A stretch of DNA of 64,000 nt from Arion vulgaris (GCA_020796225.1 CM036764.1:21280733-21344732), one strand, 5' to 3'. Shown: positions 1 to 11,710, counted from the stretch's first letter. Translations and numbers: made by a program. The notes: generated from the letters alone by a model not told the origin.

Positions 1-818
1 AGCCATGTAACTCCACATCGTGATCTGTTGAGCCATTTTATGGTGTCATCGTGATCTATCACCATATGTCGTTATTTGCTTTACATGATATGTACATCCT
101 GTTTCCTATGTCACTGATGTGTTATCTGTTTTAATAGCTATTTTGTTGTTTGAGCTTTTATGCCCTAATACCTTCTGTTTTTAATCCCCAAATTAATTTC
201 CTAATGTTTTACATTTTTTTAAATTGTCGATCGTTTTTAGGGAGGATCATGTTTAATTTGTTGTTGTTGGTGATGATCGTCTCCAGCAACGATTACGTTT
301 AACGTGTTAGTGTTGTTGACGATCCCCGAATGTATATGAGTCATGCACCCTTTATCACTGTGCCAGGCAATGGAGTTGGTACTCTCCACTCCAGGTTGGT
401 GTTTCTCCTAGCTACCCTTTTTCACGTAATGATTTTCTAAAGTTTCCCTATCAAATCCCAGAAGTTGCCTGGCTTATGTAATGAGGAACATACAGTGAAC
501 TGTTGTCTTCTAATTCTGGACTCATAGATTATTGTGTAATCTCACATTTATATTCGTTGATTAATGCTTATTTCACAAATGCTATTGTTATGTATATAAG
601 AAAACATTTTCTTCTAGAATTTGGTCATAATGGACTTTGCAGCTGTTTACACATATAATATAAACATTAAAAACGTGGAAAGAAATATTTAGAATCAACT
701 TCATATCACTGCTTATTTTATTGTAACCTAACGAAAGTGTAGACGACAGTGCACTTACACAGTAGTTTCAGTGACAGTTCTTAATTTGTCCTAAGTTTAT
801 AAACTCTTGTTCTGCCCG
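1..818. other. AT-rich stretch, no feature seen
   Basis: No convincing coding frame, tandem repeat or element boundary is visible before the SINE that starts near 819. Confidence 0.5.
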
Positions 819-1008
819 CCTGCCCAGCGTGTTCGTAGCACGTTGGGCTGTGGGTGACAAGCCCTCTGTGAGTACGGGTTCAATTCCGTGGGCTGGCAGA
901 AAAGCCACAGGTTCTCCAGATTTACGGTGTTCGTGGCACCGAACCGTAGGGTTACGATGACCATGGCACCGAGCCGAAGAGCTGAAAAGCTCAAGTGCTT
1001 CTGGATCG
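819..1008 (+). mobile_element. tRNA-derived SINE, family A, copy 1
   Basis: The tRNA-like head carries a good RNA polymerase III B box (GGGTTCAATTCC). It is followed by a body ending in CTTCTGGATCGG and an A-rich stretch. The same head and body recur at about 20125, 32431 (reverse), 54750 (reverse) and 63740, which defines an interspersed family of about 190 bp. The head is not a functional tRNA because no acceptor stem forms. Confidence 0.8.
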
Positions 1009-1711
1009 GTATTTAAAAAAACTGGTTCTCATTTTGACGGAGTAGATTAGCTACAGACCCTGTCGGGATTTGAACATAATATGGTCACAAAATGATATAA
1101 TATATTTGAAAAATGATGGTTGATAGTTTATCAAGTTGTCATTATGTGTCATAGCCATACATTCTGACGATTATGTGGAACATACGATATTTACCGCATT
1201 CGTATGCGCATATAAATATGCAATTTCACGCGTACTGTAGTTGAAAATGACGACCATACTCGAAGATTGCGCTCCACCCAAGAACAGCGTGCTGTTGCAA
1301 TATGTTTTTTTGTTCAGTTAGAGGACTTGTGTCACTTATATTCATACGGAAATGTTTTAGTCTATAGTGGCAAGTGTTTGTCACCAAACACAGTACACAG
1401 TTGGATAAGTTACCACTAGAACGTTTGAACATTGTATATCGGTCTGGTGTTCTTGTACAGATTGTGACAAAAGCGTTGGTGTCAGTCGAGAAGATTATTC
1501 AAACCAACAAGCAGATAGCGATAGACTGTTGCAACTATTATGATTTTCTCATGGTTTTGTCTATATAGCATAATGTACGATTTGTTGAAAGTTTGATGAA
1601 TGCGACGTTCCGCAAGGGGCATGCTACTTACTTGACGAAAGTTTGCATCTCATTTAAGTCTTTTCTTCTTTAAATAGCTACATTTGATACATACTACAGT
1701 TATATATGAAC
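1009..1711. other. unassigned stretch
   Basis: Only short chance frames are seen, and no repeat or domain was recognised. Confidence 0.4.
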
Positions 1712-1945
1712 ATGAAAATCCTGGCATATCATTTACAGGACGTAGCCATCAACAACAGTAAACGAGTCGTCGATTTTCTAGGTACCACTTATACGTTCAG
1801 TAGTTTGCCATTGCTTTCTAAATGGTGAAGCCGACTTTTACCATTTGTAAAAATCTCACGGAAACTAATTTGCTTGCAAACTTGCCCACGCGGAGTTTGA
1901 ACCAGGTACGCTTGCGTTGTGATCGAACTCCGCTTAAACTACAGA
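1712..1945 (-). mobile_element. tRNA-derived SINE, family B, copy 1
   Basis: On the reverse strand the head carries a B-box-like GGTTCAAACTCC, and the body contains TTTACAGGACGTAG in forward sense. Related copies lie at 53875-54119 (same orientation) and 62491-62721 (opposite orientation). The copies have diverged by many substitutions, so this family looks older than family A. Confidence 0.7.
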
Positions 1946-2222
1946 TGTTATATATACGTTGGTAATTTAATTAATCTCGCTATCAATGTGATACTAAAAA
2001 CCCTTTATAAAAGTCGATAATAAGTTATTAACTACCGTTTTTAAGTCTATAAGAAACTTTACTGTCTCTGAAGAATTCTACTCATGAAATTTTCGTCGCT
2101 ACGTACGTAATCTAAACTTGCTCAAATGAATAAGGAGTCTTTTAAGAACCCATGGGGAAACAACAGATTAAATTAATATGATAAATAAATAGATAGTAAA
2201 CAAACTATTAAGGGTCTCCGAA

Positions 2223-2313
2223 TTTTTTTTTTTTTTTTTTTACACCAAATGACTCGAACCACAAAGATTTATTTCTTACGGCACCCATTGTCTAGCCTAG
2301 CAGACTAGCATTC
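2223..2313 (-). mobile_element. tRNA-like retrosequence with poly(A), family T copy 1
   Basis: Read on the reverse strand, a 75-bp tRNA-like block contains GCTAGGCTAGACAATGGG and a B box (GGTTCGAGTC). It is followed directly by a run of about 19 A. The structure is that of a short retroposed tRNA-derived sequence. Related blocks lie at 2641-2715 and 27030-27125. Confidence 0.6.
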
Positions 2314-2329
2314 ATATCAGCGGGCCAGT

Positions 2330-2600
2330 CAGTGGGTCGAGCTGATATTTTGAACACCCTCATAGAGTATGGCCGTAAAGAAGATTTTCATTTAAATCAA
2401 TTCACGTCGACTACTAGATTGAAGGAGCTGGGTTTGAAGATTGGAGTAGCAAGAAAAGAACAGCATAACAGGTACATGAGTAGGCTCATCAATCAAAATC
2501 GAACTGGTACGGTCAGTTGCTGAACGCTGTTGGAGATATTGCGAAGGAGATCGGAGCACCTATGGACATGTCCGGAGTGCAATGAAGATATTCGAAACTG
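2330..2600 (+). other. conserved peptide-coding repeat P, copy 1 (decayed)
   Basis: A frame from 2332 encodes a segment with TRLKELG, ARKEQH and RLINQNRTG, then hits a stop at about 2521. Just after it, in another frame, comes LRRRSEHLWTCPEC. The same peptide order is found at 56.6 kb and 59.1 kb. Many codon differences between copies are synonymous, so this was once a translated domain. The Cys-Pro-x-Cys pair suggests half of a metal-binding site. I do not recognise the family; it may come from an unidentified mobile element or a host gene family. Confidence 0.5.
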
Positions 2601-2640
2601 AAACTAACATTTTTCAGAGTACAACCATCTAGCTATTATA

Positions 2641-2715
2641 AAACGCTCGTCTGCAGGGCTAGACAATAAGTGCCGTAAGAAATATAGGTTAGGGTTTGAA
2701 TCCTGTTTTGAAAAA
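2641..2715 (+). mobile_element. tRNA-like sequence, family T copy 2
   Basis: The block has CGTCTGCAGGGCTAGACAAT, the shared GTGCCGTAAG core and a B-box-like GGTTTGAATCC. It resembles the reverse-strand copies at 2.3 and 27.1 kb. No acceptor-stem pairing supports a functional gene. Confidence 0.5.
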
Positions 2716-3390
2716 TTATTTCCCCTCAGAGATCCTTCTTTCCACGCTTTAAGCCGCACACTGCGCCACGGCGGAAGTCCGTTGCACGCTATAAGCCGCA
2801 CACTGCGCCATAGAGTTGCTTTCCTTATAAGAAGTCTTTCTTGTTTTACTTCTACTGTTTTACTTCTACTACTTTTCAACCTTGTTATTCTATTAGGTTG
2901 TCCAGTTTTCTTCAATTTAGTATATAATAATAATATATGTTTATTTATTGACGAGTAGTTGGGATCGTTTTATTACAATTTTTTTACTTCCCTTGAATTA
3001 ACTGCTTAAAAATTGAGGAAATACTGCACTTGGAAAGAGTTAATACTTATTTATTGTTTATTTATTTAGACTTGTTTAATGCTTTTTGCCAGATTCACGT
3101 TCATAGTTTGTTATCCATTATTAACATCTTCAGTGGTGCACTATCCTATAGTTAATCATGACTGGGAATAAGGACTACCAAGTGCTAGTTACAACATCTG
3201 AATAATCTCCAAGTTGGAAGCGCATCAATAAAGTGTTTAAAAAACAAAACTGTCATTACTGCCTATAGTACCGCTTTTTAGGGCGGTGTAGGACAGATAG
3301 GACGAGATCCTGAGGAATTTAATGGCCGCATGACTAGTACAGTCGCCGCGAAGCTGTTCAGGTGAGGATTTTTAAATTATGCCCACAACA
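2716..3390. other. unassigned stretch with a short direct repeat
   Basis: The only structure noticed is two copies of a 24-bp block containing TAAGCCGCACACTGCGCCA between about 2748 and 2812. Confidence 0.4.
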
Positions 3391-3392
3391 TA

Positions 3393-3478
3393 AACAAATC
3401 TTTGGCCTTACCGTGAATTGAACACTGGTCTCCAGCATGGGAGCCACGCTCTAATCCATTCGACCAGACGCGCTCCTG
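3393..3478 (-). mobile_element. tRNA-Gly-like sequence, probable SINE head or tRNA pseudogene
   Basis: On the reverse strand the anticodon-arm region (GGCTCCCATGCTGGAGAC) and B box (GTGTTCAATTC) resemble a tRNA-Gly with a CCC-like anticodon. The 5' and 3' acceptor strands do not pair, so it is not called as a working tRNA. Confidence 0.45.
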
Positions 3479-3999
3479 CTGAAAAAATACAAGTGTCGAA
3501 TAAAAAAAATATGACATTTTTTTAAAGGACAGTAACAGGCAAATTGTGTCTTTTCTATTATTTTGCTGTTGCATTTCTTTGCTCTTCTCGTGTTCTCGTT
3601 ACCCCTGAGAAACATGGAATTCTTCATCCAAATGTTCGCTGTTTCTGTAGCCTTCTTATTTTGTTCTTGAAAGGTAGATAGGTCTATCTCAAGCCTTACA
3701 TTAGCAGTATAGATTAACAAGAGAACAACGGACCTAACGGGTTTAGCGACATACAGGCTGCGTTGTGCCGCATAGTGGATGCTTTATCGAGTTAAACTAA
3801 ACTGGCCGATATTGAAGAAGCTCAGTTTGCGCTATAAGTGTTTGTTGCATTGATATTGAATAGGGTCAGTATCACTCTTGCAAATAAATAGTCATAGAAG
3901 ATGATAAAACATGGGAAATGGGGTTATAATTAACTAGATTAGTCAACAGAGAGAACCCATTCAGGCATCACATTTTGTTTAAAGTGCAAAAGCAATATC

Positions 4000-4775
4000 A
4001 GTTCTCTCGCGATAGTTCTGCACTGTTTTACTCACATCGACGTCCCCAAAGAGCGCATATGACAGGGAAACCATAATTTTGCAGTGTGTATACACATCTT
4101 GTATGTACATTGACAGAAGTGTCAGATTAAATATGTTATAAAACATGTAGTTCTTGGTTTTGTCTGATCATTTCTCCGTAGCTCCGCTATAGTTCTGCAC
4201 TGTTTTAGTTCACTATAAGTCCCTTACAGAGCGTACCGTGACAGGAAGATAATTTTTATACATTGACAGAAGTGTCAGATTAAACATGTTTTAAAACACG
4301 TAGCTATTGGTTGATATCTACAGTTCTCCGTAGCTCCGCTATAGTTCTACATTGTTTTACTCACATCGACGTCCCTCACAGAGCGTACTGTGACAGGGAA
4401 AAGATAATTGTATACATTGACAAAAGTGTCAGATTAAACATGTTTTAAAACATGTAGCTATTGGTTGACGTCTAACCAGTTCTCTGTAGCTCCCATGATA
4501 GTTCTACATTGTTTTACTCAATCGAAATCCCTTACAGAGCGTACTGTGACAGGGAAAAGATAATTGTATACATTGACAAAAGTGTCAGATTAAACATGTT
4601 TTAAAACATGTAGCTATTGGTTGACGTCTAACCAGTTCTCTGTAGCTCCCGCGATAGTTCTACATTGTTTTACTCAATCGAAATCCCCCACAGAGCGTAC
4701 TGTGACAGGGAAAAGATAATTGTATACATTGACAGAAGTGTCAGATTAAACATGTTTTAAAACATGTAGTTATTA
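4000..4775. repeat. tandem array, about 155-bp unit, about 5 copies, with palindromes
   Basis: Landmarks such as GTGTCAGATTAAA recur about every 152-156 bp (near 4121, 4273, 4428, 4583 and 4739). Most units carry a perfect palindrome, ACATGTTTTAAAACATGT, just after a smaller inverted repeat, TGACAGAAGTGTCA. The first unit is the most diverged. No coding frame runs through the array. Confidence 0.85.
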
Positions 4776-4977
4776 GATTTATGTCTGAGAGACATTGAGT
4801 AACAGTTGTGTGTGCAACTCATGCTATTAAGCTTTACTGACCTTTTCAAAAACAAAATCGATTTAACATGCAGACATTAAATATGCATGAATTATCTTTG
4901 TGTGGTATCAACATTTCTTTAGCCGATGTAGGAAAATGCCATTTTATGCTGAGTAATATCTGACTTTGTGTTGTATA

Positions 4978-5078
4978 GTCTGTCCATTAATTCGTGAGCA
5001 CGTTTGAAATTGATTTTCTCCAAAACTACCTGTTGGATCTCAGTGAATTTTTGCAAGCAGCCTTAGAATATCCATGAC
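4978..5078 (+). repeat. left terminal inverted repeat of the DD82E element
   Basis: It matches the reverse complement of 7057-7156 with only a few differences (for example CACGTTTG against CACCTTTG). It ends at CCATGAC. Confidence 0.9.
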
Positions 5079-5417
5079 ACTAGAGAAATATTTTTTTCCA
5101 AGAAAATTTGATGTAGTTTGAAATATTTCTTCTTCAGGTTATATTAAAATCAACCTCACCGGATTGTACACAATAGTAACAGATCTACGGTACACAGACG
5201 CGTTGTTCTAAAATACATTATGGTAACATTGAAATATCGTGAGTAAACAATTTCACGAATTTCCGTGCACCTAACCCAGTCGACTTTGAACGCGGAAAGC
5301 ATATGACGTTATAATTGGGATACCGTTGTATAGTTATAGGTGTATCTCGCTATTTGTATGAAGCTATTGTATCATATTTGTTGGCTTATCAAAACTGACA
5401 TTTATATCACATTCATA

Positions 5418-6682
5418 ATGAGTCTGAAGTGCACATTTATAACAATGCAGAAGGTTACAGTTTTACTATACCAACACTTCCGTAGGGAATCTAAGAGAGG
5501 TCATCTATATTGCGATATTCATAACCCTGAGAAACGAACGCAATTGGCGCTTGGTCTGAATAGAGAATCCTTTTCCCGATGGATTAAACAGGACACAAAG
5601 TGCACTAATGTCACGCAAGGAAGGAAAAGAACAATTGACGACTTTGACATAGATGTCATAAGACGGAGCTCTTGAAAATGTTTGCGACAAATCAACTTGT
5701 TACTCTCAGGAAACTGAAATTAAAACTGCAATCAGATTGCAGCATAGACATTTCTAAAAGTACTCTATGGAAAATTGTAAGAGCCGCCGGCTTCACCTTC
5801 AGAAAAACTATAGGCGGCAGGAATATTATTTGTGAAAAACCACATTTAATTGATGCGCGAAGTAAATACCTGAAGCAGATCCTGAGCGGCGGAGGCAAGG
5901 CTATGATATTGTATATTTGGACGAATCCTGGGTCAATGCTCACCACACCAATGCTAAAGAATGGCAATCAGTAGATGGTGAACAGAAAAGAAAAATACCA
6001 AGCAGCAAAGGCCAGCGTATTATACTAACACATGCATGAAGCAGTGAAGAAGGTCTTGTCCATGACGCTGGACTTATTTTCCAATCAAAAAATACCGACG
6101 GTAGGGACTACCACACAGAAATGAATGGACATATTTTCAGGCACTGGATGGAGAAAGATCTACTTCCAATTCTAAACAGACCATCATGCTTGGTAATGGA
6201 TAATGCATCCTATCACAACGCAATATCAGCGGAAGACAAAGTACCAACTGCATCAAATACAAAAGATCAAATTAGGACTTGGCTTGCTAAGGAAAATGTC
6301 AGCTTCGATGATACATATTTGAAACCCGAGTTGTTGCACCTGGTGAGGATGACAAATAAGACAAGGTGTTTATATTGACAAAATCATTGCGGAATACGGC
6401 CACACGTCTTTGCGACTACCTCCATATCATGCTCACCTCAATCCGATAGAGCTTGTCTGGGCTAAAGTAAAAGGGCAAGTTGCCGAACAGAACAGGACGT
6501 TTAAAATGTGTGATGTTGAAGTTCTGACACGTGAGTCCCTCTCAATGATAGACATGCAGTTCTGGAAGAAGTGTGTTGAACATGTGCTCCGAGAGGAAGA
6601 CGAGTACTGGCACCGAGATGGATTACAATTTGTCCAGCCAGTAACAATTATCAACCTCATGGAATCGTCAGATTCGGGATGA
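5418..6682 (+). pseudogene. DD82E transposase, broken
   Basis: This was a cut-and-paste transposase. An N-terminal helix-turn-helix region is followed by a DDE catalytic core: LDESW (Asp codon 5920-5922), VMDNASYH (Asp codon 6199-6201) and HLNPIELVW (Glu codon 6449-6451). The stretch between the second Asp and the Glu is 247 nt, which is 82 codons plus one extra base. That fits the DD82E spacing I recall for the Sailor family. Lesions seen: a frame change near 5672, another near 5900, a TGA at 6037-6039 and a frame change near 6360. The start is uncertain; ATG at 5418 or 5445 are the reasonable choices. The copy cannot make an active enzyme. Confidence 0.88.
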
Positions 6683-7056
6683 TACAAATCATATTTTGAT
6701 TACAGACTGAGAAATAGCAACGTATACATTTCCATATCCAAATGCGTCTACCATCATACAATTTGTGGTGAAGTTAAGACACCCTGGGGTCTAATGGTGA
6801 CCGAAGGGAGGACTAACTGTTGCATATTGTATCCAAGTTCACGATTGCACATAAAGGGCAACACAATTAATTACTTGACCTATCAAGTTAATATGGAGAT
6901 ACACCTATGAATAGAATTGACATGGACAAATTCTATGGATTACTGTAAAATCTAAAATTTGAGCCCCCGTATTTGCAATTGTCATAAAGATCAAAGGAAT
7001 TCGCCGATGTGCAAAATCCGTAACATCTATGAACTATTGGTTAGCTTTATTTTATC

Positions 7057-7156
7057 GTCATGGATATTCTAAGGCTGCATGCAAAAAATCACTGAGATCC
7101 AACAGGTAGTTTTCGAGAAAATCAATTTCAAAGGTGCTCACGAATTAATGGACAGA
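7057..7156 (-). repeat. right terminal inverted repeat of the DD82E element
   Basis: It is the reverse-complement partner of 4978-5078 and is followed by the TA target dinucleotide. Confidence 0.9.
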
Positions 7157-7234
7157 TAGTTCTTTTTTAACAACCATTCGGTAGCAGAATATGTTGTAGT
7201 CAAATATACGACATTTGTCGGTATATCAGTTCAA

Positions 7235-7700
7235 ACTACTCTATATATATATACTACCCTTGTGTTTGTTATATATATTCATACATCATATATATCTTTT
7301 CTGTATATTAGTATACTATTATATATCCCTGTGTGTTTGTTTATATTAGTTATATACTTATATATCCTGTGTGTTTTTTATATTAGTTATATAATTTATA
7401 TATCCCTGTGTGTTTGTCTGTATATTAGTTATACTAATTTATATACCCTGTGTGTTTGTCTGTATGTTAGTTTATACTAATTTATATATCACTGTGTGTT
7501 TGTCAGTATATTAGTTCAAACTACTTTATATATCCCTGTCTGTATATTAGTTCATACTAATTTATATATCCCTGTGTGTTTCTGTATATTAGTTTATACT
7601 ACTTTTTATATATCCTTGTTTGTCTGTATATTAGTTCAAACTACTTTATATATATCCTTGTTTGTCTGTATATTAGTTCAAACTACTTTATATACTAAGC
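7235..7700. repeat. AT-rich degenerate minisatellite, about 46-50 bp unit
   Basis: Variants of TATATCCCTGTGTGTTTG plus TGTATATTAGTT repeat about nine times with indels. Short hydrophobic frames over it are a by-product of the composition. Confidence 0.75.
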
Positions 7701-7989
7701 ATGTGTGGTTTTTTGTCTAGAGTAGGAAAAAAATGTAACCTCTATCTCCTATGGCATGTGGTAAAATCCAGCTAAGTGTGGGCGATAGTGGGTCCGGTGA
7801 CCTCGCACTGTTAAAAAATAAAACGGTCCAGAAAAAAATCGAAGCTGCTCAGGAAATGGAGGGAAAGTTTGTTTGCCTTTTTCTTATATGTTCTTGGACT
7901 TGATGAGGAATGATGATGAGTTGAAATAAATGCGCTTACAACACAAACTCAAACTAGTGGGCAATATTTGTTGCTTGTGTTGCATTTTG

Positions 7990-8250
7990 ATGCGCAACTA
8001 ATGTTTACATTGTAGATCTTTTCTCTTCTACTCTTCCACCAATTCTTCTTTATAAAAGTGGTTTGGGGAAGGAGGAGATGTAGTGATCTTGTGTGTGCTT
8101 GTTTTAAGGCACTTTGTAAACTGATATTCATTTTTGTAAGGCTGTTCTTGATGCCGTCGCTCCATCTTTTGCGTGGTCTTGCTTTGTACTCGCTACACTT
8201 TTTTTCTGTGTGGCTTTCTGTGGTAGGCGATACCAGGACATCAATGCACA
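7990..8250 (-). mobile_element. LINE 3' fragment (C-terminal end of reverse transcriptase protein)
   Basis: The reverse-strand translation contains ARPRKRWSDGI, the Arg-Pro-Arg-x-Arg-Trp-x-Asp motif typical of the C-terminal tail of many animal LINE proteins. It then reads through to about 7950. A related tail lies at 24.57-24.80 kb. The tandem duplication starting at 8071 cuts this fragment, so only its first part is repeated at 10.03 kb. Confidence 0.65.
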
Positions 8251-8908
8251 TCAGGGCAGCAGTGTTCATCAATTCATGAATTCAAATTAAAGGTGCATAG
8301 TTCAAACATCAGAGGAGGCAATACATCAAAGTTAAGAAAAACAAAATACAAGGATAATGAATAGAGTCGGCTTCTATATAAATACACATCACGTTTCCCT
8401 CACACATCCCTTACACCTGAGTAAAAATATCAACATAAAAGCACTAAAATACTAGTCCCAGCTACGGTTAATATTTTGTCTAAAGTGAGAAATTCAGCCT
8501 CGCCAATTTCAGCTAGTTTACTGAAAGATCGACTGTACAGGGAGTCAGCTGGTGCGAATGTCCAACTGACTGTCAACTGAGAAAACGAAGCAGTTAGACA
8601 AAATTATCATTATGAGACTAACTTTTAGAAATCAGTATCTATATCCTCGTCATGTCATAGTTGACATACACGACTTTTACAAATGATTTCCCCATTGCTG
8701 CTGATCTTTTGTGTCTATATGTATGTATCTATATCATTCACACTCTTTAATTTCCCTTTCCATCTTCTTTCACCAGGATTCCTTTAGTATTTCTCTTTCC
8801 TTCTTCTGTTCATCTAAGAGCTATCTTTACACTCTCATGCCCTCTTAATAAATAAATGACCAAATAAACAGTATAACCAAACGGATATAATAAACTCATT
8901 TTCCGTTT

Positions 8909-9160
8909 AAAGAGTTTTAAAGCCGAAGGATTGACTTCATTGCACCGAGTTTTTACCCCATATGGTTCGGCCCCTCTCCGCAGAAATGGCATGCCACCTA
9001 TCGAGAGTATTACAGAAAGCACAAACTCCGTAGCTCCGGCAACAATCCTAGGGTCTCTGGAAAAAACTTCACTCGTGAACAGAAGATCGCGTTTCGGATT
9101 TGAACTCACGATCTTCGACTCGCAAGGCAAAGGACTTAACCACTCAGTCACAGAGACCCC
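8909..9160 (-). mobile_element. tRNA-derived SINE, family C, copy 1
   Basis: The reverse-strand head resembles a Ser/Leu-type tRNA (GAGTGGTTAAG as A-box region, GAGTTCAAATCC as B box). The body contains CTCCGTAGCTCCGGCAACAA in forward sense and ends near AAAGAGTTTTAAAGCCG. Copies occur at 10.87, 13.9, 50.9, 55.3, 59.7 and 61.2 kb. Confidence 0.85.
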
Positions 9161-9551
9161 GCTGATTATAAGATATACATGTATAACCAAATCTATTGTA
9201 AAATGTGATGGTTTGTGCATTGGACTAGCAAACTCTTCTATATAGACTGTACATATCTACAGGAACCATCTTTTGTATAATTGAAACCGTCTTCAGTGTC
9301 GAATCCATGTTTAAGTATAGAATACAAAATATAAGAACTATGCAGTATAACATGGCAACGGGCAGCAGTGTTAGATTCATTGCAGCAGATCTTCGATGTT
9401 GAGATGGTATATTTCCAATCAATCAATTGAATTGTGTATATTTCAAGTTAGGCCTATTGGATCCATGTTTATCATGTATATTTCTGAAGTTTAGAACGTC
9501 GATATAGCGCAGTGACAGTGATATGAGTTTAATCACAAACAGATGGATATT

Positions 9552-9752
9552 TTCTTCTTCTTCTTCTTTGCGTTTGTTCTTTACGACCAAGTTTAATCAC
9601 TTTTTGTGATATGTTTGATCTTGTGTATATGTTGTACGTTGGTTTGGTAGGCCCCTAAACGCATAGACTTCTACGCGTTTAGGACATGTGCATACGATTT
9701 CAACCAAACCTCCTTAGTCGCCTCTTACGACATTCGTGGCAGGTAACAGTGG
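9552..9752 (-). mobile_element. interspersed repeat G with (GAA)n tail, copy a
   Basis: In reverse sense it begins near AGAACCACTGTTACCTGCC and GTCGTAAGAGGCGACTAAGG, and ends in GAAGAAGAAGAAG. The same ends are seen at 25.6, 38.6 and 60.6 kb. It contains a hairpin, CTAAACGC...GCGTTTAG. It looks like a short retroposon; no clear polymerase III boxes were identified. Confidence 0.65.
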
Positions 9753-9754
9753 TT

Positions 9755-10022
9755 CTGAGAGCCGCGGTAGCGTAGATGTTAGTGAACTCGCTTCTCAGGG
9801 CTGGCGGTCTGGGTTCAACTCCCGCAGTGCGCGTGGAATTTTTCCGACCGCGACGGCTCTCAGGTCGACCCAGCCTCAACTGGGTACCAGGCATGCTCTC
9901 GGAAAGTAAAGGCGGCCGGCGTGATGCTGACCATTTCACCCATCGTGTGCCGACGGTCAATGAAAAATACAGGCCTAACACTGTATTGCCCTATATACCA
10001 CGAGGTATGAATGGGTTAAAAA
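9755..10022 (+). mobile_element. tRNA-derived SINE, family D, copy 1
   Basis: The head has an A-box-like GGTAGCGTAG and a B box, GGGTTCAACTCCC. A body with GGTCGACCCAGCCTCAACTG follows, and a tail with TATATACCACGAGGTATGAA. Copies at 11.7, 19.2, 26.5, 45.9, 59.5 and 61.6 kb share the order head, body, tail. Confidence 0.88.
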
Positions 10023-10029
10023 GGAGAAA

Positions 10030-10205
10030 GGAGGAGATGTAGTGATCTTGTGTGTGCTTGTTTTAAGGCACTTTGTAAACTGATATTCATTTTTGTAAGG
10101 CTGTTCTTGATGCCGTCGCTCCATCTTTTGCGTGGTCTTGCTTTGTACTCATTACACTTTTTCTGTGTGGCTTTCTGTGGTAGGCGATACCAGGACATCA
10201 ATGCA
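10030..10205 (-). mobile_element. LINE 3' fragment, duplicated copy
   Basis: It is the same C-terminal tail as at 8.0-8.25 kb (ARPRKRWSDGI), truncated at the duplication junction. The final residues of the tail are replaced by SINE-derived codons. Confidence 0.7.
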
Positions 10206-10864
10206 CATCAGGGCAGCAGTGTTCATCAATTCATGAATTCAAATTAAAGGTGCATAGTTCAAACATCAGAGGAGGCAATACATCAAAGTTAAGAAAAACA
10301 AAATACAAGGATAATGAATAGAGTCGGCTTCTATATAAATACACATCACGTTTCCTCACACCCTTACACCTGAGTAAAAATATCAACATAAAAGCACTAA
10401 AATACTAGTCCCAGCTACGGTTAATATTTTGTCTAAAGTGAGAAATTCAGCCTCGCCAATTTCAGCTAGTTTACTGAAAGATCGACTGTACAGGGAGTCA
10501 GCTGGTGCGAATGTCCAACTGACTGTCAACTGAGAAAACGAAGCAGTTAGACAAAATTATCATTATGAGACTAACTTTTAGAAATCGAGTATCTATATCC
10601 TCGTCATGTCATAGTTGACACACACGACTTTTACAAATGATTTCCCCATTGCTGCTGATCTTTTGTGTCTATATGTATGTATCCTATATCATTACACACT
10701 CTTTAATTTCCCTTTCCATCTTCTTTCACCAGGATTCCTTTAGTATTTCTCTTTCCTTCTTCTGTTCATCTAAGAGCTATCTTTACACTCTCATGCCCTC
10801 TTAATAAATAAATGACCAAATAAACAGTATAACCAAACGGATATAATAAACTCATTTTCCGTTT

Positions 10865-11116
10865 AAAGAGTTTTAAAGCCGAAGGATTGACTTCATTGCA
10901 CCGAGTTTTACCCCATATGGTTCGGTCCCCTCTCCGCAGAAATGGCATGCCACCTATCGAGAGTATTACAGAAAGCACAAACTCCGTAGCTCCGGCAACA
11001 ATCCTAGGGTCTCTGGAAAAAACTTCACTCGTGAACAGAAGATCGCGTTTCGGATTTGAACTCACGATCTTCGACTCGCAAGGCAAAGGACTTAACCACT
11101 CAGTCACAGAGACCCC
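10865..11116 (-). mobile_element. SINE family C, copy 2
   Basis: Duplicate of the copy at 8909-9160, differing by a few indels, such as TTTTACC for TTTTTACC. Confidence 0.87.
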
Positions 11117-11506
11117 GCTGATTATAAGATATACATGTATAACCAAATCTATTGTAAAATGTGATGGTTTGTGCATTGGACTAGCAAACTCTTCTATATA
11201 GACTGTACATATCTACAGGAACCATCTTTTGTATAATTGAAACCGTCTTCAGTGTCGAATCCATGTTTAAGTATAGAATACAAAATATAAGAACTATGCA
11301 GTATAACATGGCAACGGGCAGCAGTGTTAGATTCATTGCAGCAGATCTTCGATGTTGAGATGGTATATTTCCAATCAATCAATTGAATTGTGTATATTTC
11401 AAGTTAGGCCTATTGGATCCATGTTTATCATGTATATTTCTGAAGTTTAGAACGTCGATATAGCGCAGTGACAGTGATATGAGTTTAATCACAAACAGAT
11501 GGATAT

Positions 11507-11708
11507 TTTTCTTCTTCTTCTTCTTTGCGTTTGTTCTTTACGACCAAGTTTAATCACTTTTTGTGATATGTTTGATCTTGTGTATATGTTGTACGTTGGT
11601 TTGGTAGGCCCTAAACGCATAGACTTCTACGCGTTTAGGACATGTGCATACGATTTCAACCAAACCTCCTTAGTCGCCTCTTACGACATTCGTGGCAGGT
11701 AACAGTGG
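11507..11708 (-). mobile_element. interspersed repeat G, copy b
   Basis: Duplicate of 9552-9752, with GGCCCTAAACG in place of GGCCCCTAAACG. Confidence 0.65.
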
Positions 11709-11710
11709 TT

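Larger units (their letters stand above)
4978..7156 (+). mobile_element. Tc1/mariner-superfamily DNA transposon, DD82E (Sailor-like), decayed
   Basis: Both ends carry matching inverted repeats of about 100 bp (4978-5078 and 7057-7156) starting TCTGTCCATTAATTCGTGAG. The ends are flanked by TA dinucleotides at 4976-4977 and 7157-7158, the target duplication expected of this superfamily. A broken transposase lies between. The left end has one extra G. The full-length ends and internal gene make this a once-autonomous copy. Confidence 0.92.
8071..10029. repeat. tandem segmental duplication, copy 1
   Basis: The 1,959-bp segment starting GGAGGAGATGTAGTGATC is repeated head to tail from 10030, at an offset of 1,956-1,959 bp. 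It holds a LINE tail, SINE C (reverse), repeat G (reverse) and SINE D (forward). Only a dozen or so differences were seen, mostly one-base or two-base indels. The left breakpoint lies inside the LINE tail and the right one at the end of SINE D. Confidence 0.93.
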
